From: Areca catechu
Lineage: Eukaryota; Streptophyta; Magnoliopsida; Arecales; Arecaceae
Direction of reading: 5' to 3'
Length of the DNA stretch: 64,000 nucleotides
NCBI GenBank assembly: GCA_021397845.1
Contig: JAHSVC010000043.1
Location: forward strand, 620,001-684,000
The notes under the pieces are model-generated. The model ran no database searches. It had not been told where the DNA came from and was given only the letters and a program-made list of their open reading frames with translations. A program made the position numbers and the translations under genes. Positions within the stretch are counted from its first letter, which is position 1. Every line of letters starts with the position of its first letter. Positions 35,929 through 46,599 of the stretch are shown here, one piece after another.

Positions 35929-36275
35929 TAATAAAATTTGAAGGAATTGGTTATTTCTCTTGTATCCATTATAAATGATTTATACACAATGACCATATTA
36001 TAAAATAGAAAGAAAACAGCCATGATAAAACATAAGAGAAAAATGATCATACTACAAAATAAGAATTTAAAATAATGCAGATTCTTTCTTTACTTGAATT
36101 TAAATTCAAGATTTAAATTTGAAGTTGAATTTAAATTAATATTGAAATGTTTTTCTTATTTTTCTTGCACATACCGTTCAAATTCAAATTCAAAATTTGA
36201 ATCTAAATGCATAATATGATACTTGGTTGACTGCCCGATTTATCTCTGATTATCTACCTAATCTATCTATCAATA
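35929..36275 (-). mobile_element. 5' LTR of the minus-strand copia element
   Basis: It matches the LTR at 19592-19952. On the minus strand it begins TATTGATAG and ends TTTTATTA (TCA in the partner copy), then meets the primer site. GTAAT follows at 36276-36280 as target duplication. Confidence 0.85.
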
Positions 36276-36280
36276 GTAAT

Positions 36281-36910
36281 AAATCTATAATCAACCTATA
36301 AATCAAATATTTGACTTCAAAATAATTTTATACAACAGTCTAGTAACTTAATTCAAAAATTCATTAGAAACTTTACCAAGACGTAGGCTCATATAATTTC
36401 ACCATAATATCAATTCCACCAATTCTAAATTGTATCCATAATTTGCTACATATTTATTATCTTTTAATACTCCAAACTATATTTCAATAAAATCAAAATT
36501 GCTATCACATTATTCCAAAATCATATTCAATTTGGATTCTCAAAATATCAATTTTTTTATGCCAATGATATTTTTTTTCTTGAAACTAGGCTTGACACAT
36601 GTAACCAGAATTTTAACAATATCAATCTACTATACTTTTCTTAAGCATAGCCCTAAGGATCTCAATTTATATCCACAAAATATATATCATCTGAAACAAG
36701 TTATTAGACTTCTAGTATCAATAATTATTTTGAGATATTTGATCAAAATTTTAATTATACCCTACCCTCACTAACTTAAGTTATTATGATCTTAAGCCTT
36801 AACTCTAATAGTACTAAATCTATCATGTCCCGGACCTGATGGCCTGATCCTGGCATGTGATAGATGACTGCACATCCATAGGATTTCACCCTCCATAACA
36901 TGCAAGGCCT

Positions 36911-36942
<32 letters not shown>

Positions 36943-37088
36943 TATATATATAATACTATAGATATATATAGATATATATATATATATAATATATATATAT
37001 ATTCATCACCCAAACTAGATAGTAATAAGCAATAATTGATTTAACATAATTATTTGAAAAGAGTCTACAATCTCATTAATTTACATAT
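36281..37088. other. Non-coding interval with AT microsatellites
   Basis: AT-rich DNA, presumably the other half of the target of the minus-strand copia element. AT dinucleotide runs lie at about 36911-36945 and 36955-37003. The frame at 36499-36774 shows no recognisable family. Confidence 0.6.
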
Positions 37089-37990
37089 TGTTGGGATTTT
37101 AGTGCCTCAATTCTATCTCTAAAAGAATCTTGGAAGAAGCCACAATAGCCAGCGAAAAGTAGGCTTGAAAAAATCCAAAAAAAGAGTTTTTGGCCGAGAT
37201 CCATGGCCGGCATGCAGGCCAGAGCACAACCAAGATTGTGCAACCCAGCATGTAAAGGCACGGGCTGTGACCCATGCGAGGCTTGGCCTGTAGTGCGCAT
37301 GCACTGTGCAAGCTCGATCCTAGGCGGTGGTTTATCCCATTTTTTCTTACCCTTTGTTTCACGTGGTGTTGGCGGTCTGTGAAAGGTTGACACATAAGAT
37401 GCGTGTAATTGGACGGCCGAGCACCGATCGCACAAGGATTCGATGGCCGTGCACATGTCCCATGATGATAGGATGGATGGCGTTGATTCTAGCATGATTT
37501 GAGGCATGTTTAATGGATTTGTGAGCAAATTTCGGCACGATCAAGTTTGATCAATGGCTAGAAGTGGATCTACAGTCAAATACAAATTGGAAAGGCTACA
37601 GAACTCCAATTTGAATATGGTTTAGATCGTTAAACTCATGGTAAGATATTCTTCATACTAGAGGCTATAAAAATGAGAGCAAAGAATCAAGACAATGTAT
37701 GAAGATCTAGAGAATTTCAGAGAGTATGGTAGTGGTGAAAAAAACTGTAGGGATTGAGAGTTAAGATTTGTGAGAGGGATTTGGGATTTGTTGTTGAAAA
37801 AATTTAAATGAGATTGAAAGTGAGAGTTCCAATCTTGTAAATTTATTTTTTTTCATAGTAAAATTTTGCATGCCTAATTGATTATATATTTTTTATTTAT
37901 TTTTTCTCTTCTTCCTCTTGTGACATCAAAACTGACAATCATGATCTTGAAAATGAGGGCATGTATTCTATATAAGTGATCCCTGATGCA
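37089..37990 (+). mobile_element. LTR of a plus-strand retrotransposon
   Basis: The 902-bp block runs from TGTTGGGATTTTAG to CCCTGATGCA (TG...CA) and is followed without gap by TGGTATCA, a primer site. A TATA-like TATAAAAA lies at 37665-37672, roughly two thirds into the block. Thus it is a 5' LTR, but no coding region or second LTR was found, so the rest of the element is lost or unrecognisable. Confidence 0.6.
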
Positions 37991-38002
37991 TGGTATCAAT
38001 AC
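37991..38002 (+). promoter_or_regulatory. Primer binding site, partly decayed
   Basis: TGGTATCAATAC matches the tRNA-iMet primer site TGGTATCAGAGC in 9 of 12 positions and abuts the LTR end. Confidence 0.55.
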
Positions 38003-38296
38003 AGTTGGTACTATAATAACTTATATCAAAGCAAGTTAATACCATAACACTTACAAATTCCAAATAGTTTATTCAAAGAAATCTAATATTATTTTTAGAT
38101 CCTATATAAGTTCCTCACTACTCAATTCCAAATCCCATCTACTTTACTGCATCTAAAAAAAATAAAAAATGTATAATGATCTTTACAAGCACAATAAGTT
38201 ACTAGAACCTCTAGTTTAATTAAATATTTTATACATGAAATATGAATTTTTAGATTTACCTGATTTTTTCATAAAAACACAATGAAATATATAAAC

Positions 38297-38300
<4 letters not shown>

Positions 38301-38347
<47 letters not shown>
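38301..38347. repeat. (TA)n microsatellite
   Basis: A nearly pure TA dinucleotide run of roughly 45 bp. It lies in AT-rich DNA without a gene. Confidence 0.9.
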
Positions 38348-38352
<5 letters not shown>

Positions 38353-38519
38353 TTCAAAATATGTATTTGGCCAAAATAAATTTTTCAAGATAATAAAGGA
38401 TCGATCATTCACACTCACTATCCTAATCCCCTTCACTATGGCTATGATTGGTCCATGACAAGTTTTGAAAGAAACTAGGTCCTGACTACAACATGCCATC
38501 CATCGGTCATGAGTCAATG

Positions 38520-38803
38520 ATAGCATTTAATTAGCGATATCATTTTAGTCACTAATACTTTTTTATATTTTTAATTAAAAAACTAAAAATATTATTAGTG
38601 ATGGCATTATTATCACTAATAATGTCACAAATATCTATTAGTAGCAATGAATTTTTTACCATCGCTAATAAGCCCTATTAGCAATAATGGTTTTTTCAAC
38701 AAATTATTAGAGATGGCTAGCCATCACTAATACTATTACTGATGGTATTTAGGTTATTAGTGATAATAATCGGCCAATGCTAATAACTTCATTTCTTGTA
38801 GTG
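38520..38803 (-). mobile_element. One end of a CACTA (En/Spm) transposon
   Basis: The minus strand begins CACTACAAGAAAT at 38803, the terminal inverted repeat start of many plant CACTA elements. Inside, short subterminal words of the TTAGTGATGG/TTAGCGAT type recur on both strands (about 38530, 38597, 38680, 38725, 38745, 38758), as expected for transposase-binding subterminal repeats. I did not find the opposite terminus, so this is either a truncated element or a decayed MITE. The left limit is approximate. Confidence 0.6.
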
Positions 38804-39096
38804 GAAGGAAAGTAAATCCTAAATTCATGTGATCATAGTCGACTAGAAAGTAGTGAAACTGACATATAATATATTTTCAATGCAATCAAATATAGTTCAT
38901 GTTTAATAAATCATGTACATTTGATCTAATATTTCCCAACCATTTTCATATAAAGCATATAAGATACTTAATTTGAGCAATATAACACAATAATTAATAA
39001 ATTTTCAAACAAATCATGATAAAAATATACTAAGATTAAAGATAACTTACTATCCAAAATAAATCAGATCGAACAATCATAGCTCTCATCATGAAG

Positions 39097-39942
39097 TCTG
39101 ATCTCCAGCTAGACTTAATTCTCCTTTAGCATTAAAGGCTCTAGTGAAAATTATTAATAATACTATATATTAGTCTTCAATCAAAGAAAAGATTGGAATG
39201 AAGAGAGAGAATCATAGTCTAGATTATGTTATGGGTTCAATTTATATGATTTGGGTTAATCTAGATCCTATTAGGTCAGAGTTCGACTATCGAAGTGGTT
39301 CACAAAAGGTTGAGCCTCTCTCCTTCTCTTTTCTTTTTTTCTTCATCCCATCCATTTTTTTTCCTTTCTTTTCTTATCCCCCCCCACCCCCCCCACCCAC
39401 CCAAGCCAACACAAGGAGGGGGAGTGGGGTGGGGTTCTTCCATGTCTTCAAGAGGAGGATGGAGGAAAGGGAGAAGGGGTGTCCGATGATGGTGTGGCTA
39501 GGAATGCCAGGAGATGATAGCACAACCAGAGTAGTCATAGCTTGGTATTGATCAGACAAGCATAGAGAAAGAGGCATTGCCTCATGCCTCTTGGTGGCAG
39601 CTCCCATGATCAAAAAAATACAAGGAAAGAAGGGGGACTCACTAGCGAGTGTGGAGATGATAGAGCTATGCTAGAAGGGGATGGATTTCGATCATTTTTT
39701 GGTGGCAATAGATCCAAAACATGGGAAAACAAAATAAGATTGGTTTTGAGAGTGTAAGGAAGAGGTTTTGGGACTTTAAATAGCAATGGAGGCTAGGATT
39801 TCCTAGCCTTCGATGAGTTTGAATTGGAGGACTCCACTTCCATTTACATTGATTAGGGCTCTGCCCTATTTGAAAGTGAAAGAAGCCTTTGGGTTTGATG
39901 GTGGGCTAGGACAAGAGGTTGGCCGAATAGCTGGGCATCACA
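39097..39942 (-). mobile_element. Repeat R2: probable 5' LTR of a minus-strand element
   Basis: Direct-repeat partner of the block at 17.37-18.14 kb, ending with the same GGGCATCACA (minus strand start TGTGATGCCC). A C-rich run (about 39380-39405) and a TCTTTT-rich tract lie inside. To the left, TAGCTCTCATCATGA (about 39079) could be a badly decayed tRNA-Met primer site, which would fit a 5' LTR on the minus strand, but this is weak. Confidence 0.5.
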
Positions 39943-41068
39943 TAGGGCTTCATATTTGTCCATGCACATATATAGATGCATCTTTATATATCCATGTACA
40001 TATATGCATAGTTCTATGTGAACTTCTAACAGAAAAAATGATATATATACATGCATATAAAGATATTTGTTGGGTTGTTGTTTGTATCCGTGTTTATGTT
40101 TTATGTACATATGGATGTAACAGGTATTTATGTATATGAAAATAATCTGAGCTATTGATGAATAGCTCAAGCTTCATGCTTGTTTCATTAGAAACATGCA
40201 AGATCAAGCTGTACATATTAGAGGATCTACCAATAGACAAAATAAACTCAAGCAAAGTAGGGAAGTTTAATTTCTTTCATCAGGGAGATGGAAAGGAATA
40301 AAATAAATTATTGAAGTATATATAGTGGGTAAAGGGAAGAGAATTGAAGGAGAGCGGAATAATGAAAAGGAGAAGGAAAATAAGCAAGGATGAGAATCAA
40401 GACAAAGGAAAGGCCAGACAAAAGTTAAAATCTAGTAGCTTTATGTGTGTGTGTGTGTGGGGGAGGGGGGGGGATTCCTCAAAATTATTGGTAATAACAA
40501 TTGAACTTGATCTCTCAATGTGGAAATAAAAAATGAATAAGTATTTAGTCTTCATTATTTGACATACCTTGATTTTTTTTCTTTTATTGTAGCAAAAATG
40601 GAATAAAAACTAATTGCCATGATAGTGTTCAAAGGAGTCTTCAATATTCTTTCATAAAGCTTGTTGTGGTGGATGGCATCATTAATTTTACATTGGTTGT
40701 GAATCAAGAAGAAATCTATATTACATATGATGGGACCATCCTTCTTGAGTGAGGTATGTTGTGAATTGGAATCTAGAGGGACAAAACCAAAAGATTCATG
40801 GGCCAAATCAGATAATACCTTATGTACCAAGTCATGATCCCTTGGCTACAACATTAGTGGCTCATGCAGGTCTCAAACCTGTAACAATGACGAACCTACG
40901 ATTATGATTCACCTGCCGTCCATACACAAGACCCCCTTATGATTGTGGTGATAAAGAGGAGGGCACATCCTGCTCGTATATAGACTCTTCCTTGACTAGG
41001 GGATTATATTAAGTGGAAGGGCATTATTAGTCTCATATTAGTTATGATCCAGGTAGACTCTAAATTAT
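39943..41068. other. Non-coding interval with a GT/G-run microsatellite
   Basis: Contains alternating ATGTACATATATG words (39955-40140), and a (GT)n run followed by a G run at about 40444-40472. The minus-strand frame at 40555-40830 (91 residues, KKDGPIICNIDFFLIHNQ) might be a remnant belonging to the DUF247 fragment to its right, but I cannot confirm this. Confidence 0.4.
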
Positions 41069-41200
41069 AAGTGAAATCTAATCTAGCTCACTACTTCCCT
41101 TATATTCTAGATCTCTGACTTAAGCATCGGAACTAAGTGAAATCTATTCTAGCTCACTACTTTCTTTATGTTCCAGATCTCTAACGTGAATATCGAATAG
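41069..41200 (+). repeat. Two-copy 66-bp tandem duplication
   Basis: AAGTGAAATCTA...AGCTCACTACTT...TCTAGATCTCT recurs at an offset of 66 bp (41069-41134 and 41135-41200) with several mismatches. The second copy runs into the 3' edge of the DUF247 fragment. Confidence 0.8.
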
Positions 41201-41560
41201 TCATCACCAGAGCCACTCCCGGTCATGGACTTTTTTGCATATCTCTCCAGCAGTGATGCCCATGAGTCAATGTCTTTTCTGACCTTGAGCCAAAATCTAT
41301 AGCAATAAGGTCCATCATCTTCTTCCATGCCTCTTTCTCGGGAAGATGGTACTCGGAAATTAATTTTTTCATGCATTTCCCCTTGTAATTTGCATTGAAA
41401 TCAAAGCTGACTTGCATCTCCAATGGTAAAAGAAGGGGCTAATGCATACAGCTTTTGTCTCATAGGCATTTCTATTGCATTCATAGATTTCAGATGGCAC
41501 TCTATAAATGGTATCTCCTGGTCTTTCTACAAACAATTTCTCAGTGTTATACCCAATCGG
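41150..41560 (-). pseudogene. DUF247-like gene fragment
   Basis: On the minus strand, TIYRVPSEIYECNRNAYETK followed by AVCISPFFYHWR and then, after a frameshift, NYKGKCMKKLISEYHLPEKE resembles the conserved N-terminal block of plant DUF247 (PF03140) proteins: I-x-R-V-P, N-x-x-A-Y, V-x-I-x-P-x-x-H, M-x-x-x-K. These are predicted membrane-anchored plant proteins of mostly unknown function. Here at least two frame changes occur, and the start lies where a Tat-like LTR begins, so the gene is broken. The family assignment was made by eye. Confidence 0.5.
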
Positions 41561-41569
41561 TTTTTCTCT

Positions 41570-42300
41570 GAACCAGACCATAGATCTGAACGACCCACTC
41601 CAGTAGAGGTCCGAATGACCCACTCAAGCAGAGATCCGACCGACCCACTCTCCCAGGATCCGACCGACCCACTCCACCAGGGTCCGACCGACCCACTCCA
41701 CCAGGGGTCCGAACGACCTACTCAGCAGAGGTTCGAACGACCCACTCTACCAGTGGTCCGACCGACCCATTAAAGGTCATACCGACCCACTTGAGATCCG
41801 GCTAACCTACTTCAGCCAGACCAATGCTAATCAGAAGGCTCCAGAAGCCCTTATCAGCTGGTACCAGAATTCTGTTACAACAGATCCCACGACGTGGCCA
41901 TGTTCTGGAGCCACATGTCCACCACCCTGATTCTTCTAAGGGCAGATCGAACATTTCCAGCCTAATCCCTAACAGATTCTGGTAACGTTCTGTGCCTATA
42001 TAAGGTAAATAGGGAACTTCGAGCGGAAGGGGAAACTTTTCCTTCTCCAAGTGCTCATCTCTTGCTCTAAGCCTCCCACTGACTTAGCCATAGAGTGTCC
42101 CCCGCCAGAACACTACCGACCGTGGGACTTCTTTGCAGGAACCGAGAGAGGAGCGCTAGTCAGGCCAAGAGAACCCGGTCTGGAAGATTCGGTAGCAATA
42201 CTCGACATATTCATTCTCTTGAAGTACAGGTTTCCCTGCACTCTCGAAGCCAGACATTTTCGTGTGACGTGCTCCACATCTGGCTACACCAACAAAATTT
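41570..42300 (+). mobile_element. Tat-like LTR (solo or fragment) with a minisatellite in U3
   Basis: The block contains a TATA-like TATATAAG (41997-42004) followed by CTGACTTAGCCATAGAGTGT (42079-42098) and GGGACTTCTTTGCAGGAACC. These match in order the U5 words of the Tat LTR at 9838-9903, so this is an LTR of a related but different family. Upstream lies the minisatellite at 41587-41790. No gag-pol follows. Ends are approximate and no target duplication was found. Confidence 0.55.
41587..41790 (+). repeat. Minisatellite of about 25-29 bp units
   Basis: About eight imperfect units of the type GTCCGACCGACCCACTCCAC-CAGG follow one another, with units varying in length. Translated, it would give repeating RPTxxx/DPTDPLHQG words, but this frame is open only because the repeat lacks stops. 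Confidence 0.85.
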
Positions 42301-43978
42301 ATTCTCATTCAAATCATAGATCAGATTGAGAAAACCAAAAGAAAAAAATCTTTGGCATGTTCAGAGCGGTTCTCTCTTCTTCGTACATAATACAAACTAG
42401 CTGAGGAAAGACATACTAACCTCGGCAAAACCATTCATCTCATCCAATAGATAACTAAAGTCACAGGGTAAGAAAAGAAGGTAAGCAGGGGTGTAACGTG
42501 CATATGAAAAAAATATAAGGGTGCCAAGCTCAAATAAAAAATTGGAAAAAAAAAATGGTAAACAAAAAAGGAATCTTCGGCAGCAACAAATCAAACAGAT
42601 GCAAATGTGATAGATATTCAAAGTTTTTCATACTAGAATTCTGCAAATTGCCATCTTAACATCAAAGATACCCATCCAAAAAAAAAAAAAAATCAAAGAT
42701 AGAAAAGCAAGCGATCTCGTGATCGAAAAATGTTAAAAGAGTGTTGGTAAATCAATTTATGTAATCAGGATCTAGGCTAGTGGTTACATAACCCAAGCAT
42801 GTTTCTAATACCCTTGTTTTTTCAATCATAAATAGCTGATTGGTTCATATTCTAATACTCTTTTCTTTCTACCAAAAACAGAATATGTACACTTTTCTAG
42901 CCTAGTAAGACAAGTGTACCATCCAACTCTCTCTCTCTCTCTCTCTCTCTCCCCCCCCCCCCCTTCCCTCTCCTTCTCTTTCTCTCTCTCTCATTCTCAT
43001 CTTGGGTTGGCTCATGTTTATATCATATCTTGACATCCAGGCCTATACACATGGCAATTCTAAAGAAGAATGAGGCACGACCCTGTTTATATTCCATCTT
43101 AATAATTCAGCTGGCAGCTAAGAGTAAGAACCATATAGATCAGGTTTTATAAAAATAGAGCAAATAGGAGTCACATGGTCATAGTTGGACTAGGCCAAGT
43201 TCGGTTAAACCTGGAAATGCAAACCGAAGAGATAAGGTTCAGCCATGATATGGATAGGAAAGTTGAAGGATTGAAGTCTGGCCATGATTAACCATGATAT
43301 GTTAGTGCAGATCATGATCTTGTTTACAATTATACTATACATGGGATCATGAGAGCAAATCATCAAATCACTGAGGTTTTGGGAAATGGATACACAGCAG
43401 AAATGAATTTTTAAGTTTTTTTAACATTACTTAATAATTAAATAAAAGCTTCAGAAATACTATTTCAAGATCTACTTGAATATATCAATGAAATATAAAG
43501 AGTAACTATAAATAAATGCATACATGGACGATGATTGTTTGATACTGATCTATAATCCACGAGACCCTCAAGCACGAACCCTTCAATGGTGATCCACACA
43601 GGAATCTCTCTAAGACTTTTCCAATCAAAAATAACTCGTTGAAAATTCTTCTCAAGAATTTCAGCTTTTCTCCTTCTCGAGGAGATGCACACCAAGCTTT
43701 CTTGCTTGTAATTTCTTTTCAAAAGATTACAAACCCTTTTTCCATCTTTACCTTCCTTTAACTCTCTAATTCTTTCTTAGACTTAGGCCTCCAACTCTTG
43801 GATGCCCTTTTATTTATAGCCTTTTCTCATGTCTATGCCAAAACCCTTTTAACATAGGAATCCTAGTATGAGAGCCTCAAACCATCCAAGCTTTTGTCCA
43901 AAGCCATGAGAGAATGACTCTAACTTGGGGCAATAACTCTAGGGGTGTGAGAGGGAATGTAGTATGGAATAATTCTTT
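42301..43978. other. Non-coding interval with a CT/C-run microsatellite
   Basis: A (CT)n run at about 42927-42951 is followed by a run of about 13 C (42951-42963). The rest is AT-rich with no recognisable gene. Open frames here are short and lack family resemblance. Confidence 0.6.
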
Positions 43979-43981
43979 TAA

Positions 43982-44711
43982 TTCTTTGTTTGGATAGCCC
44001 TCATTAAGGGAAGGGAAGGAAAGGAAAGGAAAGGAAAGGAAAAGAAAGAAAAGAAAGGAAAAGGGAGGAGAAACATTATCCTGTTTGGATAGTCCTCATA
44101 AAGGAAAGGAAAAAAAAAAGATGATAGGCATTTTAAATCAAAAAGATCATTATATCATTTTTATATGTTTTATAGAAATGATTATCTAAAACTAATGCAC
44201 AATCTATGATAAAATAAAAGATTATTAATAATCTATACACAAATCAATAGATGTCTAGTATAAAAATCTATACAGTTCTAGTAATAAGCAATACATAAAT
44301 CAACAGAATACAATTGCCATAATAAAGCAAAGTTGTAAAGTGAAAACCAATCTCGACATAATTTAACCAATTCATAAAAAAATATTCAACAATATATTCA
44401 TCGACGAGAGATAAGGAGTGAGTGATAGATGTCATCTCTAGTTATGCAAGAGAGAAGGAAAAATGTTGCTAGTGAATAATGAAAGAAAAACATTGAATAT
44501 TAGGAAATAGGAAAAGGAAACGTCCTTGTATTCCTTTCTCTTGCAATTCCTCTAAATTAAAAAAAATAAAAAAATAGTTTAATGGAGGGAAGGGGAGAGA
44601 AAGGGGTATCCTTTCTTTTCCCTTACTTTTTTTCAAAAGTTAATTCCAAAACAAGAAAAAGGAAATCCCTTCCTTTCCTTTTCTTCCGAATCCCTCAATC
44701 CAAACAAAGCA
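43982..44711. mobile_element. PIF/Harbinger (Tourist-like) non-autonomous element
   Basis: The 730-bp block starts TTCTTTGTTTGGATAG and, in reverse complement, its other end starts TGCTTTGTTTGGATTG. Both sides are flanked by TAA (43979-43981 and 44712-44714). CTTTGTTTGGAT-type ends and a 3-bp TAA/TTA target duplication are typical of Tourist-like PIF/Harbinger MITEs. A GGAAA-repeat tract lies next to the left end (44008-44070), and GTTTGGATAGTCCTC recurs internally near 44083. It has no transposase coding capacity. Confidence 0.6.
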
Positions 44712-44714
44712 TAA

Positions 44715-45367
44715 GGATGCATGCTAATAATTGGTCAAAGCCTCCAAAGAGAAGGACTCCTAGTAGGGTGTAGAGAGGAACTTGCACCAACTCCTTTTGG
44801 CACTAAGAATTAGTTCCAATGCAACTTATTTATGGTGCTACAAAACTTATCCATATGGGGTGTGAGGTAGAGAGGGAACCAGATGAGGACTTTTCTAAGT
44901 CCTCTTTACATTAAAAAAAGTGGGCATGAGAAAGGTATATGGCACCCTAACTTTTGGATGCCACTAGGAATCCTGTTCCTACTAGGTTTAGGATTTGATC
45001 AAGTTAAAATTAATCTTTTAAAATGATTAGTAACTTAGATCTAATCCATGTACTAGCAAGTCCATTAGACCTATAGGATTTACTATAAATCTAATTAAAT
45101 TATGTCCATGATTGATTCTCTATTATATATGTTCCATTGGATTCCATACCTAACCATCAGTAGACTTAATTTCAAATCCAAATGCACTAATTAATTAGAA
45201 CTCCTAATTAATTACTCAATTAAACTCTGTAATTCATGCAAGTTCACAAGCCAAAACTGACATCTAGCAACATATTCTGGCTATGCAGAAGATATAAAAT
45301 TTTGATAAAATTACTAAAATACTTTTATGGTGAGTTACTGTATAATTCAATTCTTCAATCACACAAT
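44715..45367. other. Non-coding interval
   Basis: AT-rich sequence between the MITE and the visible start of the inverted duplication. No gene or repeat boundary is seen. It may still belong to the left arm, because the window ends before the partner sequence can be compared. Confidence 0.6.
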
Positions 45368-45779
45368 ATCCAAGAAAGATCATAGGTATGGAATCATGTC
45401 AAGTCAAATACCTAATCATATGTATCTTGATTTAAGATGACTCAATTAATGAAATATCGGAAACTTTTTCTAATTTTTATTCTATTTTGATAAGAGACTC
45501 CGAGTCATCATCCTAAATATCATATAAGATGTTCTCTCATTATACAAAGAGTGAGTGATCCATTGTTGATCACTTTAACCTTCATGCATACTTCATCATG
45601 CCTAAAATATCCTACACATATTTCAAAGAATCATATTAGGGTATGAACTAAAACATAAATTATATACACAAGGTATCATAGTAATCTCTGGTTTAAGGAT
45701 TATATGCACCATTCTCACTAGAGAACTATTTATTGATAAGCTAGTAAGGCTTCATTACATGTTCTCTCTACATCAATCG

Positions 45780-46590
45780 AAAGGATGGAGGGATAAAGGT
45801 CAATATCCATCGGATGGCCCAAGGAAAAGAGGGGTACTTATCTAAAGTCAAGTTTGATATCCTTGTCCTTGGCCATTCCTTGGTCAAGATGAGAGTTGGC
45901 GATCATCATCTAGTTTGAGAAAATCCCATCCATATCAGAACTCATGCTACTGGGTTACGTGGCCATAGCTTGATGTTGAATTCAGTTATGAAAATAATTA
46001 ATTTGAAGAAATATATATTATTTGATATTTATTCCTTTCAGTATTATTATATTATTTATTTGCTCATCATACTTAGATTCTATTTTAATGTGTTAATTAT
46101 ATTGCTTACTGAGCTAGTATAGTTCATTATTCTTTTTTTCTATTTTTTAAATCATGAATTATGATTGCTCAGCACTTCGAGGAAAACGCTAGATTACTTG
46201 GAGCAATTAGTAGATCTAGTTATCTTGGTCATTTATGTTAATTGGTCTTCTTATTAGTTTAGCTTAGATTTGAAGGTTTTATATGAATCAAATATTATTA
46301 TTGATAAGAATGATTTGGCTGAATGCTTATTAAATTGATTTTTGAGGATCAAGAAATTATTGAACTAAAATTATTGTAATTTTGATTTATAATCTTGCCT
46401 GCTTTTACTGTTCACCATGCAAGCATAGGGTGTCTATTGCGTTCTTTATTTGGAACATGATAGATGTTATAGCAGTGAAAAATTCATTTGGCCCTGACAC
46501 ATTATCGTCCCTGTCTGATTGACATGGCCACCTGCTTTGCATGGCATTTCCAGTTCTCCTATCTAAAATATATATAATGATGGGATGGTC
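45780..46590. mobile_element. Possible LTR fragment within the left arm
   Basis: TTACTGAGCTAGTATAGTTC followed by a T-rich stretch and a GCTCAGCACTTCGAGG-type segment (about 46105-46190) resembles, in order, the TTACTGGGCTGTATAGCTC...TTTTAAATTTCAG region of the chromovirus LTR at 49.78-49.82 kb. It may be the R/U5 part of a related, older LTR. Boundaries are unclear. Confidence 0.3.
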
Positions 46591-46599
46591 GGTTGAAGG

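Larger units (their letters stand above)
19592..36275 (-). mobile_element. Minus-strand Ty1/copia element, split by a nested insertion
   Basis: Two LTRs of the same family (19592-19952 and 35929-36275), an antisense tRNA-Met primer site, and gag, integrase, RT and RNase H relics in minus order define one element. GTAAT lies at 19587-19591 and again at 36276-36280, a perfect 5-bp target duplication. Without the inner complex (22955-34760 plus one copy of TTTAA) it would be about 4.9 kb, a normal copia size. LTR copies differ at a number of positions, so the insertion is not recent. Confidence 0.85.

Noticed and set aside
39070..39100. Primer site beside R2
   Set aside because: TAGCTCTCATCATGA can be aligned with the tRNA-Met site only by allowing gaps, so I kept it as a remark.
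41423..41773. Repeat protein with RPT/DPTDPLHQG units
   Set aside because: It is the translation of a DNA minisatellite in an LTR; unit lengths are not multiples of three throughout.
41587..41790. CRISPR-like array
   Set aside because: The repeats are contiguous without unique spacers and lie in a plant LTR.
9106..42300. Pairing the Tat LTR at 9.1 kb with the Tat-like LTR near 42 kb as one element
   Set aside because: They share only conserved U5 words. U3 sequences differ completely, including the minisatellite.
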